A stretch of 18,409 nucleotides of DNA from CAIOZW01 sp049317725 (GTDB taxonomy: Bacteria > Acidobacteriota > Blastocatellia > RBC074): positions 1 to 18,409 of the forward strand of contig JBMOHS010000075.1 of NCBI GenBank assembly GCA_049317725.1, given 5' to 3'. The notes beneath the pieces were generated by a model. It saw nothing but the letters and a program-made list of their open reading frames with translations, searched no databases and had not been told where the DNA came from. Positions within the stretch are counted from its first letter, which is position 1. Each line of letters starts with the position of its first letter. The translations under genes were made by a program, and so were the position numbers. Below, piece after piece: positions 1 through 7,028 of the stretch.

Positions 1-200
1 ATCGCCTGCCCCGGCGGAGTCGCGAAGAAGGCGATCATCTCCTCAAGATGCGGCGCTTCATCGGCCGGCGCCGGCGGGAGCAGGAATGGCAACCCCTCGC
101 CCGCCTCCCGCACCGCCAGGATGGTCTCGACCCGGTCACGGTAGCGGATCAGGTCGAAGACGACCGAGATGACCAGGGATGGAGTGATGGCAACCGGCAT
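1..200 (-). CDS. Unknown protein, N-terminal 66 residues (gene runs off the left edge)
   Basis: The reading frame opens with ATG at 198-200 and stays open to the left edge, so only the first 66 residues are visible. A purine-rich ribosome binding site (GAGGGGAG) lies about 5 bases before the ATG, which supports this start. The visible part begins MPVAITPSLVISVVFDLIRY. It has one hydrophobic stretch at residues 8-20, then a charged helical part (YRDRVETILAVREAGEG), a proline-rich turn (LLPPAPADEAP) and a second helix (HLEEMIAFFA). I recognise no family. The hydrophobic stretch is too short and too interrupted by D and R to call a signal peptide. Transcription comes from the gene-free stretch to its right. 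Being real rests on the ribosome binding site and the coding-like composition. Confidence 0.6.
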   Translation of the reverse strand, partial: MPVAITPSLVISVVFDLIRYRDRVETILAVREAGEGLPFLLPPAPADEAPHLEEMIAFFATPPGQA

Positions 201-542
201 AGACTCCCCTCACGAAGCCGCACCCGCAACGCACTTCTCAGAATCAAGGCCCGGGGGGGGCCGGAAGATCACGCTCATCTACGGCAGAGCAGAGGCGAGA
301 GAGGGCTGCAGGCTCCTCTGCCTGGGCGATTGCAGGGCAAGCCGGCCTTCAGGCACGCAATTTTCGGCACGTTGCCTGATCCCAATCCCGAGTCAGAAAG
401 TCATCGACTTACCAACAATTCTGGCGGAGCCGATGATACGCCTCCCGCCGTTGGAGGACCAGCGTCATCCGACAATTCGAAGATTGCCAATCTCCGTTCT
501 CCAGCAGGCTCATTTCAAGAGAAAGATGGGGAGTAAAGAGGA
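201..542. other. Gene-free stretch, leader of the leftmost gene
   Basis: About 340 bases carry no convincing gene on either strand. Open frames crossing it on the plus strand have no ribosome binding site and run antisense into the regulator gene at 844-1776. It should hold the promoter and leader of the minus-strand gene at 1-200. I could not single out a convincing -35/-10 pair. A small perfect hairpin (CAGGC, 6-base loop, GCCTG at 309-324) lies inside a looser pair CTGCA/TGCAG. I see no tRNA and no riboswitch class that I recognise. Confidence 0.4.
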
Positions 543-586
543 CTCCGTTGCCGCCACCCTGGAAGCGGGATCGGTCGGCAACGGAG
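543..586 (-). terminator. Terminator-like hairpin behind the acidic microprotein gene
   Basis: Perfect 10-bp arms, CTCCGTTGCC at 543-552 and GGCAACGGAG at 577-586, enclose a 24-base loop that can pair further (CCC/GGG). The hairpin starts 20 bases after the minus-strand stop codon at 607. On the minus strand it is followed by a pyrimidine tract (TCCTCTTTACTCC) that is only weakly T-rich. No T tract follows it on the plus strand. Position and stem are good, the tail is imperfect. Confidence 0.5.
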
Positions 587-606
587 GTGGGGGATGCGGG
601 AGTCGA

Positions 607-708
607 CTACTCTCCCTCTGCGGACTCTTCTTCGCCTTCTTCGGTCTGCTCTTCGACCTGCTCTTCGGTCTCCTCAATCTCTGCCTCGTGGATCGTCTCT
701 TCCGTCAT
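607..708 (-). CDS. Glutamate-rich 33-residue microprotein
   Basis: A short frame from ATG at 706-708 to TAG at 607-609 encodes 33 residues, 17 of them glutamate. It begins MTEETIHEAEIEETEEQVEE and ends in an E-rich tail (SAEGE). There is no lysine, arginine, cysteine or aromatic residue. Three features argue that it is a gene: a textbook ribosome binding site (AAGGAG, 8 bases before the ATG), a repeated EETEEQ/EEQTEE pattern, and a terminator-like hairpin 20 bases past the stop. It lies 135 bases downstream of the BTAD regulator gene on the same strand and could share its transcript. The function is unknown. Such acidic peptides can bind basic proteins or metal ions or mimic nucleic acid, but nothing here decides between these. 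It could also be a disordered chance ORF. Confidence 0.55.
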   Translation of the reverse strand: MTEETIHEAEIEETEEQVEEQTEEGEEESAEGE

Positions 709-843
709 CGGTCTCTCTCCTTCGATGGTTTGCCAACAAGGGTAGGAAATGATCCTGTCAGATGCACGTCCGCCTGGACGTTGACGGATCGAGCCGGAGA
801 GTACCGGAGGGAGATTAAGGGCGCCTCAGTCGAACGTAAAATC

Positions 844-1776
844 TTACTCAGCTTGGGACCCTTTTTCCGACGAGGGGCGCTGAAAATTGATCTGTTCCTT
901 GACGGCCTGCATCTCCCTGCGCAAATCGTTGATCTGTCGCTGGATCTCCTGGAGAATGATCAAGGGGTCTCGACTGGGATTGCTCTCGGCAGGAATGGAG
1001 GGAACCATCGTCGGCTTCTCGCCGAGATCGCGACGAATCAGCTCACGGAGAAGATTGAGCTTCTCCCCAGGAAGTGTATCAAGCTCTTCCCGAAGGATTT
1101 GCACGCAGGCCTGGTACTGGCGCAAGGCTCCCGAGCGATCCCCAAGGTGAAGGTAGTAGGACATGATCGTCCAGTGGGCATCCTCGTCTGTGGGGTAGAC
1201 ATTGAGGATCTTGTGGGCGATGTCGGCGGCGTCCTCGAAGTTCCCTTCGGTGAACTCTTGGTCCATCATCTGCTTGAGCAGTTCGACGTACATATCTTGA
1301 AACCGTTCCCGTTGCTGAACGCACCAGCCTTCGTAGCACCCTTCGAGAAAGGGGCCGGAGTAGAGCGAGGTGACCTCTCGGAATGAGAGGGGCCTCGGGA
1401 TCTGGCGTGTCGGCAGACGACGACTCTCCTTGTGCAGCCGCTCCAACCGGAGGACATCAAATGAGACGTCGGGATGAAGATTGAGGCGGATCCAATCGGC
1501 CTTGGCCTCAATCAGTGGGCAGGTCGGGCTCAGATTGCCGGGCCTGATGACGTTCTGAACCTGCCAGAGGGTCTGGCGGAGATACCGTCTTCCTTGATCC
1601 TCTTGCGTATCTCCCCAGAGCGTCGCGATGACCGAATCCCGGCTGAGGTTGCGGTTGGGGTGGCAAGCGAGGTACCCGAGCAGCTGCCGGGCCTTCGCAC
1701 TGGAGATTGGTCGCGGTTGACTGGCAGCGGCTTGATATTCGAGGGAACAAGGTCCGAGAAGGTTGATCTGGATCAT
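844..1776 (-). CDS. BTAD/SARP-like transcriptional regulator with C-terminal coiled coil
   Basis: This 310-residue protein has the layout of SARP/AfsR-type regulators. Residues 1-100 form an OmpR/PhoB-like winged helix (the helix SAKARQLLGYLACHP, then LSRDSVIATLW and RRYLRQTLWQVQ). Residues about 105-250 form the bacterial transcriptional activator domain with TPR-like helices (EGNFEDAADIAHKIL, YPTDEDAHW, GDRSGALRQYQACVQILREEL). Residues about 270-300 (LIILQEIQRQINDLRREMQA) predict a short coiled coil, an unusual addition that may mediate dimerisation. No ATPase, kinase or receiver domain is attached. I start at ATG 1776 because AAAGGA lies 6 bases upstream. An in-frame TTG at 1791 has no such site. 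It should bind DNA in the cytoplasm. Its targets are unknown, but the neighbouring microprotein and glycosidase genes on the same strand are candidates. Confidence 0.85.
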   Translation of the reverse strand: MIQINLLGPCSLEYQAAASQPRPISSAKARQLLGYLACHPNRNLSRDSVIATLWGDTQEDQGRRYLRQTLWQVQNVIRPGNLSPTCPLIEAKADWIRLNLHPDVSFDVLRLERLHKESRRLPTRQIPRPLSFREVTSLYSGPFLEGCYEGWCVQQRERFQDMYVELLKQMMDQEFTEGNFEDAADIAHKILNVYPTDEDAHWTIMSYYLHLGDRSGALRQYQACVQILREELDTLPGEKLNLLRELIRRDLGEKPTMVPSIPAESNPSRDPLIILQEIQRQINDLRREMQAVKEQINFQRPSSEKGSQAE

Positions 1777-1945
1777 TGGGGGTCCTTTCAAATCGAAGGG
1801 GATCCATGATAGTTGTCCAGAGGGAAGACCGGGGGATTACACCAACCGGGCGGCCACCTGATGGAGGAACCGGTCGGCAGGGCGCGCTTCTCTTCCCCAC
1901 CAATCCGTTCCTGACGCTTCATTCCGTACGTTTGTTCAATGCCTT

Positions 1946-1974
1946 CAAATAGCAATGCGAAATTCGCGGAACAA
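1946..1974 (-). promoter_or_regulatory. Candidate sigma70-type promoter of the BTAD regulator gene
   Basis: On the minus strand, TTGTTC (1969-1974) is followed after 17 bases by TATTTG (1946-1951), preceded by TGC as an extended -10. It sits in an AT-rich island (about 1915-2012) upstream of the regulator gene. Transcription would start near 1939, giving a leader of about 160 bases. The hexamers match consensus only moderately. Confidence 0.4.
1957..1967. promoter_or_regulatory. Perfect palindrome inside the promoter spacer, possible operator
   Basis: GCGAA-A-TTCGC is an 11-base perfect inverted repeat lying wholly between the proposed -35 and -10 boxes of the BTAD regulator promoter. A protein bound there would block or remodel the promoter, so it is a candidate autoregulatory site. 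The arms are only 5 bases long, so chance cannot be excluded. Confidence 0.3.
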
Positions 1975-1986
1975 TTGGATCATCGT

Positions 1987-2012
1987 TACAAAAGTTTTTG
2001 ATCTTTTTTGTA
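1987..2012. repeat. AT-rich dyad between glycosidase and regulator genes
   Basis: TACAAAA (1987-1993) and TTTTGTA (2006-2012) form perfect 7-base arms around a 12-base spacer. It lies just upstream of the proposed -35 box of the BTAD regulator gene and 50 bases past the glycosidase stop codon. The A/T-only core and the lack of a GC stem argue against an intrinsic terminator. An operator or UP-like element is more likely. Confidence 0.35.
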
Positions 2013-2061
2013 GCGGCTTGGCCGTATGGCGAAGGGAGGGAGCGGAACAGGAGGGGTTGGC

Positions 2062-3072
2062 TCAGGAGCGAGGCGCGTGGGCGAGGTAGTCGCGGAGCTG
2101 CTCCTTCTCTTCCGCCGTCCAACGGGTGGCGTCGCTGATATCCCCGGCGGACCAGAGGTAGGCCGCGGGAAACCCGCGTGACGCGAGGAGGTGGAGGCGG
2201 TTCGGGATCGACTGGGCGTCGAGCTCCGGCCACGGCCGGAAGTCGGCCGCGGTCGCCACCTCGCCCACCACCGCTGACTCGAGACCAACGGGCAAGCGTT
2301 CCCCGGACTGCGGGTAGTAGTGAAACTGGTCGAGGGTCGCCCCGATCCCGCTCCACTCTTGGACCGAGCGCGACAAGGCAAAGCCGACCGTCGAAGGGAA
2401 GACGCCGCCACGATACTCGGCGATCCGCTGCAGGCCGGCCCCAAGGAACTCGCGCATCCGCTGCTTGGGAATGGTCCGCTGCCGACGCCATCGCCAAAAC
2501 TGGTACCCGGGAGGGCGAACGACCCACTCGGGTTCGTTGATCAGCTCCCAGGCGACGATCTGTTCGCGATACTCGAACGAAAGGTCAAGAAGAGGATCGA
2601 GGACTGCGGCGAAGAAGCGCTCGCGCCGGTGGGGGTCGGTGAGGAGCTGCCCGCGGCCCCGCTTGACGATCGATCGGCTGCCGGCGGGGATCTCTCCCGG
2701 CCAGGCCCACTGGAAGTCGATCAGGCTTGGAAGGAGTGTCAGGCCATTCGACCGGCAGGTCTCGAGCAGAAAGCAGAAATCGTCGAGCAGTTGGGCGTGG
2801 TAAGGGTGTTCGGGGGGCAGCGGATCGAAGTGCCACTGGCCTTCGACGAGCTGCGGAGCCTCTTCCCCGAGACCGTAATTGGTGCCATCTCCAAGGAGGA
2901 ACCAGCGGACAGAGGCGAGGCCGAGTTGGGCCAGCTCGGCGAGCGTCTCACCCATCCGCTGCCGCTTCTCCTGCCGCCACGCCGCACGTGAACTGGCCGG
3001 GACCCACTCCTCCGGCGGATCCCCGAAGTCCCAACCATAGTCTTCCCAGGGGTAGTTGATGCCGATCTTCAT
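2062..3072 (-). CDS. Cytoplasmic clan GH-A (GH5-like) glycoside hydrolase
   Basis: A 336-residue TIM-barrel glycosidase-like protein, starting MKIGINYPW. Early barrel strands are recognisable (SVRWFLL about residues 55-60, LTLLPSLIDFQW 111-122). The clan GH-A acid/base motif WELINEPEW carries Glu180, DQFHYYP (248-254) matches the usual HxY strand, and AVVGEVAT carries the likely nucleophile Glu271. Two conserved glutamates at the ends of strands 4 and 7 imply a retaining beta-glycosidase. There is no signal peptide, carbohydrate-binding module or membrane segment, so it should act in the cytoplasm. The substrate cannot be told. I chose ATG 3072 because the frame upstream is arginine/proline-rich and crosses the terminator at 3104-3161; GCAGG precedes it. 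Only 31 bases separate the start from that terminator, so transcription may depend on read-through or a promoter inside the ferredoxin gene. Confidence 0.75.
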   Translation of the reverse strand: MKIGINYPWEDYGWDFGDPPEEWVPASSRAAWRQEKRQRMGETLAELAQLGLASVRWFLLGDGTNYGLGEEAPQLVEGQWHFDPLPPEHPYHAQLLDDFCFLLETCRSNGLTLLPSLIDFQWAWPGEIPAGSRSIVKRGRGQLLTDPHRRERFFAAVLDPLLDLSFEYREQIVAWELINEPEWVVRPPGYQFWRWRRQRTIPKQRMREFLGAGLQRIAEYRGGVFPSTVGFALSRSVQEWSGIGATLDQFHYYPQSGERLPVGLESAVVGEVATAADFRPWPELDAQSIPNRLHLLASRGFPAAYLWSAGDISDATRWTAEEKEQLRDYLAHAPRS

Positions 3073-3103
3073 GAACCTGCCCCGGGGCCGCTCTTCGCCC
3101 TGC

Positions 3104-3161
3104 AGAAAAGAGGCCGACCGGGCAGGCCTCCCCAAGAAATGGGGGAGGCTGCCCGGCCGGC
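3104..3161 (-). terminator. Intrinsic terminator of the korA-korB-ferredoxin operon
   Basis: A GC-rich hairpin: CCGGGCAG, one bulged G, CCTCCCC (3118-3133), an 8-base loop, then GGGGAGG CTGCCCGG (3142-3156). Beyond one A-C mismatch the stem extends by GGCC-type pairs to 3113/3161. On the minus strand the stem is followed by CTCTTTTCTG (3111-3104). It lies 40 bases past the ferredoxin gene stop codon. No T tract follows on the plus strand, so it works for the minus strand. Confidence 0.75.
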
Positions 3162-3201
3162 ACGGTCGCACTCAGGAGCCCTGCCTGCATGAGGGGAAGA
3201 G

Positions 3202-3762
3202 CTACTTGAGAATGATGTGCAGCTTGTCGAGCTTCTGCTTCTGCGCAAGGGGCAGCTGCTTCGGGGTGGGGGTCACGTCCGGCTCCCGCCACTTGTTGGC
3301 GAGCAGGTAGGACTTGTCCTTGACCATCTCCCCTGGGGTATAGACCGCCCACTCGAAGTTGTGGCCGTGGTTGATGGCATCGGTCGGACAGGCATCGACG
3401 CAGAAGCCGCAGAGGATGCAGCGGCCATAGTCGATCTGGTAGACCTTGGCATAACGATGGTCCATGCCGATGCGCTCTTCGTAGGGGCGTGGATCCTCAG
3501 CGCCCTCGATGTAGATGGCATCGGCCGGGCAGGCCGCCGCACAGAGGAAACAGGAGACGCAGCGCTCCTTGCCATCCTCATTGACATCGAGAAAGTGCTC
3601 GCCACGGAAACGCCGGTAGATGGTAACAGCTTCCTCTGGATAGCTGACCGTCTCCTTGCGGGTCGGGATGTGGCTGAGCGTGACACTCATCCCCTGGGCC
3701 GTTGTCCGCGCGACATCGACCACCTCCTTGACCGCCGATACGATTTCAGAAAGTATGGACAT
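3202..3762 (-). CDS. NuoI-like 2x[4Fe-4S] ferredoxin, likely electron acceptor of the 2-oxoacid oxidoreductase
   Basis: This 186-residue protein carries two complete CxxCxxCxxxCP motifs (Cys68/71/74/78 and Cys115/118/121/125). The flanking text is that of complex I subunit NuoI rather than of a small soluble ferredoxin: TVSYPEEAVTIYRRFRGEHFL ahead of the first cluster, ACPADAIYIEGAED after it, YAKVYQIDYGRCILCGFCVDACP, and the C-terminal EWAVYTPGEMVKDKSYLLANK. An N-terminal helix (residues 1-30) is also typical. No other nuo gene is nearby. It is the last gene of an operon with korA and korB (46 bases behind korB) and a terminator follows directly. I infer that it takes electrons from the oxidoreductase, either as a soluble carrier or by docking on a complex I that lacks NuoEFG. 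GGGAG lies 8 bases before the ATG. Confidence 0.9.
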   Translation of the reverse strand: MSILSEIVSAVKEVVDVARTTAQGMSVTLSHIPTRKETVSYPEEAVTIYRRFRGEHFLDVNEDGKERCVSCFLCAAACPADAIYIEGAEDPRPYEERIGMDHRYAKVYQIDYGRCILCGFCVDACPTDAINHGHNFEWAVYTPGEMVKDKSYLLANKWREPDVTPTPKQLPLAQKQKLDKLHIILK

Positions 3763-3808
3763 CTCTCATCTCCCTGCTACAAATGAGCCGCTCGACCGCG
3801 GGGGGGGC

Positions 3809-4864
<1,056 letters not shown>

Positions 4865-4958
4865 TGCGAAATTCTCCGATCTCTTGGCGAGGGCGCTCGC
4901 TAGGCACGCCACTCCAGCCTCACTGCATCACGATTGTGCCCGACGCGACGGGGGGACG

Positions 4959-6818
4959 TCAAAGCTCCTGCCGGATCCGGTTGACCAGCTCCGAGACCTT
5001 GAAGGGCTTGCCCTTGACCTTGGTGACGGGGATGGCGTCGACGAGGAAGCGGGCGCGAACCAGCATCGCCAACTGACCCAGGTTGAGCTCTGGGATCAGC
5101 ACCTTCTCGAAGCGGCCCAGGACCTCCCCAAGGTTGGCCGGGAACGGGTTGAGGTAGCGAAGGTGGGCACTGGCGACCGAGGCCCCTTCGGCTTGGAGCC
5201 GTTCGACAGCCGTGGTGATCGCCCCGAAGGTCGAGCCCCAGCCGAGGACCAGAACACGTCCCTCCGATGGCCCGAGGACTTCGAGCGGCGGAATGTCCTG
5301 CTGCATGCGCTGAATCTTCTCGGCGCGCAGGTGGACCATGTTCTCGTGGTTGTCGGGATCGTAGCTGACGTTACCGGTAAAATTGGCCTTCTCGAGACCA
5401 CCGATGCGGTGCTCAAGGCCGGGCGTCCCCGGGATCGCCCACGGGCGTGAGAGGGTCCGCTCGTCGCGCAGGTAGGGGAGGAAGCCCTCCGTCTCGGTCC
5501 GCATCTCGATCTTCATCTGGGGGAGGCTGGCGAGTGAGGGGATCTCCCACGGCTCCGAGCCGTTCCCGAGGTAGCCGTCAGAGAGGAAGAAGACCGGGGC
5601 CATGTAACGGGTCGCCAAGCGCACCGCCTCGATCGCCATCTGGAAGCACTCTCCCGGTGTCGCTGGAGCGACAACGGCGACGGGTGCCTCGCCGTTGCGG
5701 CCGTAGAGGGCCTGCAAGAGGTCTGCCTGCTCCGTCTTCGTCGGCAAGCCTGTCGAGGGGCCACCGCGCTGCACGTTGATGATCACCAGCGGCAGCTCGG
5801 TCATGAGCGCCAGCCCGATCGCCTCGGCCTTGAGCGCCACCCCAGGACCGCTCGTCCCAGTGAGGCCGATGCTCCCGGCAAAAGAGGCACCAATCGCCGC
5901 CCCGACGGCTGCGATCTCGTCCTCTGCCTGGAAGGTCTTGACCCCGAAGTTCTTGTGCTTGGAGAGCTCGTGCAAAATGTCAGATGCCGGCGTGATCGGA
6001 TAGCTCCCGTAGAAGAGCGGGCGCCCCGCCAACTGTGCAGCAGCAATGAAACCGATCGCCGTCGCCTCGTTCCCGGTGATGTTGCGGTACTTGCCCGGCT
6101 TGATCTTCGCCTTGGCGACCCGGTAGTGGGTGTTGAAGATCTCCGTGGTATTGGCGTAGTTGTAACCGGCCTTGAGCGCCAGGACGTTGGCGTCGGCGAT
6201 CTCTGGCTTGCCGGCAAACTTCTGCGCGATCCACTGGAGCGTCGGCTCCATCGGGCGATCGTAGAGCCAGTACATCAGACCAAGCGAGTAGAAGTTCTTG
6301 CAGCGCTCCTGCTGCTTGAAGGGCAGGCCCGTCGCCTCGAGCGCCTTGAGCGTCAGCGAGGTGATCGGAATCTCCAATAAGCGATAACCGGAGAGGGAGC
6401 CATCCTCGAGCGGATTGCTCTTGTAACCCGCCTTCTTGAGGTTGCCGTCGGTGAACTCATCCGTGTTGACCACGAGGATTCCACCGGGCTCCAGGTCGGC
6501 GAGGTTGACTTTGAGTGCTGCCGGGTTCATCGCCACCAACACGTTGGGCTCGTCCCCCGGCGTGCGGATGTCCAGACTCGAAAAGTTGAGCTGGAACCCG
6601 GAGACTCCCGGCAGACTGCCGGCTGGTGCGCGAATCTCCGCCGGAAAGTCGGGCATCGTCGAGATGTCGTTTCCAATGATCGCCGAGGTCGAGGTGAACT
6701 GCGTCCCCGTAATCTGCATCCCGTCCCCGGAATCTCCCGCGAACCGGATCGTGACCGTCTCCAAATCCTCGACCAACGTCCCTGCCCGCGGCCCTTCTTC
6801 CGTCGTCACTCCTGCCAT
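4959..6818 (-). CDS. korA: 2-oxoacid:ferredoxin oxidoreductase, fused gamma-alpha subunit
   Basis: The 619-residue protein joins two domains that are separate in archaeal enzymes. The gamma domain (about residues 20-200) opens with TVTIRFAGDSGDGMQITGTQF and includes RTPGDEPNVLVAMNPAALKVNL. The alpha domain (from about 250) begins GNEATAIGFIAAAQLAGRPL, carries YGSYPITPASDILHELSK and FAGSIGLTGTSGPGVALKAE, and ends with the transketolase C-terminal-like part (VLVLGWGSTFGAITTAVERLQ). This architecture is known from KorA of actinobacteria and other aerobic or microaerobic bacteria. It pairs with korB 94 bases downstream, and a short hairpin (GCGAG-GGCG-CTCGC at 4887-4900) lies in that gap. AGAGGAT precedes the ATG closely. 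Transcription runs away from the SufR-like gene, across a 210-base promoter region with candidate operators. Confidence 0.92.
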   Translation of the reverse strand: MAGVTTEEGPRAGTLVEDLETVTIRFAGDSGDGMQITGTQFTSTSAIIGNDISTMPDFPAEIRAPAGSLPGVSGFQLNFSSLDIRTPGDEPNVLVAMNPAALKVNLADLEPGGILVVNTDEFTDGNLKKAGYKSNPLEDGSLSGYRLLEIPITSLTLKALEATGLPFKQQERCKNFYSLGLMYWLYDRPMEPTLQWIAQKFAGKPEIADANVLALKAGYNYANTTEIFNTHYRVAKAKIKPGKYRNITGNEATAIGFIAAAQLAGRPLFYGSYPITPASDILHELSKHKNFGVKTFQAEDEIAAVGAAIGASFAGSIGLTGTSGPGVALKAEAIGLALMTELPLVIINVQRGGPSTGLPTKTEQADLLQALYGRNGEAPVAVVAPATPGECFQMAIEAVRLATRYMAPVFFLSDGYLGNGSEPWEIPSLASLPQMKIEMRTETEGFLPYLRDERTLSRPWAIPGTPGLEHRIGGLEKANFTGNVSYDPDNHENMVHLRAEKIQRMQQDIPPLEVLGPSEGRVLVLGWGSTFGAITTAVERLQAEGASVASAHLRYLNPFPANLGEVLGRFEKVLIPELNLGQLAMLVRARFLVDAIPVTKVKGKPFKVSELVNRIRQEL

Positions 6819-6928
6819 AGATCCTCTTTCGTTATGTCTCGTCCTGTATCACGCAATTTTAGTGCAATCGATCTGCCAAACCTGTTATTGATCTTCTTGA
6901 TGATGCTCTCGACCTTCAAAAGACTCGC

Positions 6929-6959
6929 ACTATACCATGCTTGTCCCACCTCCGAACAA
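6929..6959 (-). promoter_or_regulatory. Candidate promoter of the korA operon (extended -10)
   Basis: On the minus strand TATAGT (6929-6934) is preceded by TGG, an extended -10 element. A weak -35 (TTGTTC at 6954-6959) lies 19 bases upstream. Transcription would begin near 6922, leaving a leader of about 100 bases before korA. The extended -10 compensates for the long spacer. The same TTGTTC plus extended -10 layout is proposed for the BTAD regulator promoter. Confidence 0.5.
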
Positions 6960-6961
6960 GC
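6939..6961. promoter_or_regulatory. Inverted repeat over the korA -35 region, possible operator
   Basis: GCTTGT (6939-6944) and ACAAGC (6956-6961) are perfect 6-base arms with an 11-base spacer, placing the arm centres 17 bases apart, suitable for a dimeric regulator on one DNA face. The right arm covers the proposed -35 box of korA. The sequence differs from the CAAC-N6-GTTG site nearby, so a second regulator may act here. Confidence 0.35.
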
Positions 6962-6980
6962 TTCCACGGAAAAAATTTAC

Positions 6981-6994
6981 CAACCAAAAAGTTG
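6981..6994. promoter_or_regulatory. SufR-type operator CAAC-N6-GTTG
   Basis: CAAC (6981-6984), six bases (CAAAAA), GTTG (6991-6994) is a perfect match to the inverted repeat described for the cyanobacterial Fe-S repressor SufR. It overlaps the -35 box (6992-6997) of the gene for a SufR-like protein, where a bound repressor would shut off its own promoter, as known for cyanobacterial sufR. It lies 22 bases upstream of the korA -35 box, so it may influence that operon too. The match and location are seen directly; binding is inferred. Confidence 0.65.
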
Positions 6995-7021
6995 ACAAAA
7001 GGCAAATTCGGGACGTAAGAT
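6992..7021 (+). promoter_or_regulatory. Strong sigma70-type promoter of the SufR-like gene
   Basis: A consensus -35 TTGACA (6992-6997) and TAAGAT (7016-7021) are separated by 18 bases. A-rich tracts just upstream (about 6969-6990) resemble an UP element. The predicted start of transcription is about 7028, at or one base before the ATG at 7029, so the message should have no leader. No Shine-Dalgarno sequence precedes this ATG, consistent with that. Confidence 0.75.
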
Positions 7022-7028
7022 CCGAAAC

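Noticed and set aside
201..542. tRNA or structured RNA gene in the gene-free stretch
   Set aside because: A TTCGA-like string near 476 has no matching acceptor, D or anticodon arms; no RNase P, SRP, tmRNA or riboswitch core was recognised.
607..708. Acidic microprotein as a Pup-like (prokaryotic ubiquitin-like) protein
   Set aside because: It is half the usual Pup length, lacks the GGE/GGQ end and the coiled-coil segment, and no proteasome or ligase genes are seen.
766..781. ACGTCC-GCCT-GGACGT hairpin between the regulator and microprotein genes
   Set aside because: Perfect but only 6 pairs and with no T tract on either side; not enough to call a terminator or regulatory element.
169..1386. 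Long plus-strand open frame (405 codons) over the gene-poor left region
   Set aside because: It has no ribosome binding site, reads antisense through the well-supported BTAD regulator gene, and its protein shows no domain text.
1987..2012. AT-rich dyad as terminator of the glycosidase gene
   Set aside because: The arms contain a single G-C pair and no GC-rich stem precedes a T tract, so it does not fit an intrinsic terminator.
3202..3762. Start of a complex I (nuo) operon
   Set aside because: Only the NuoI-like gene is present and a terminator follows at once; the next gene is a glycosidase.
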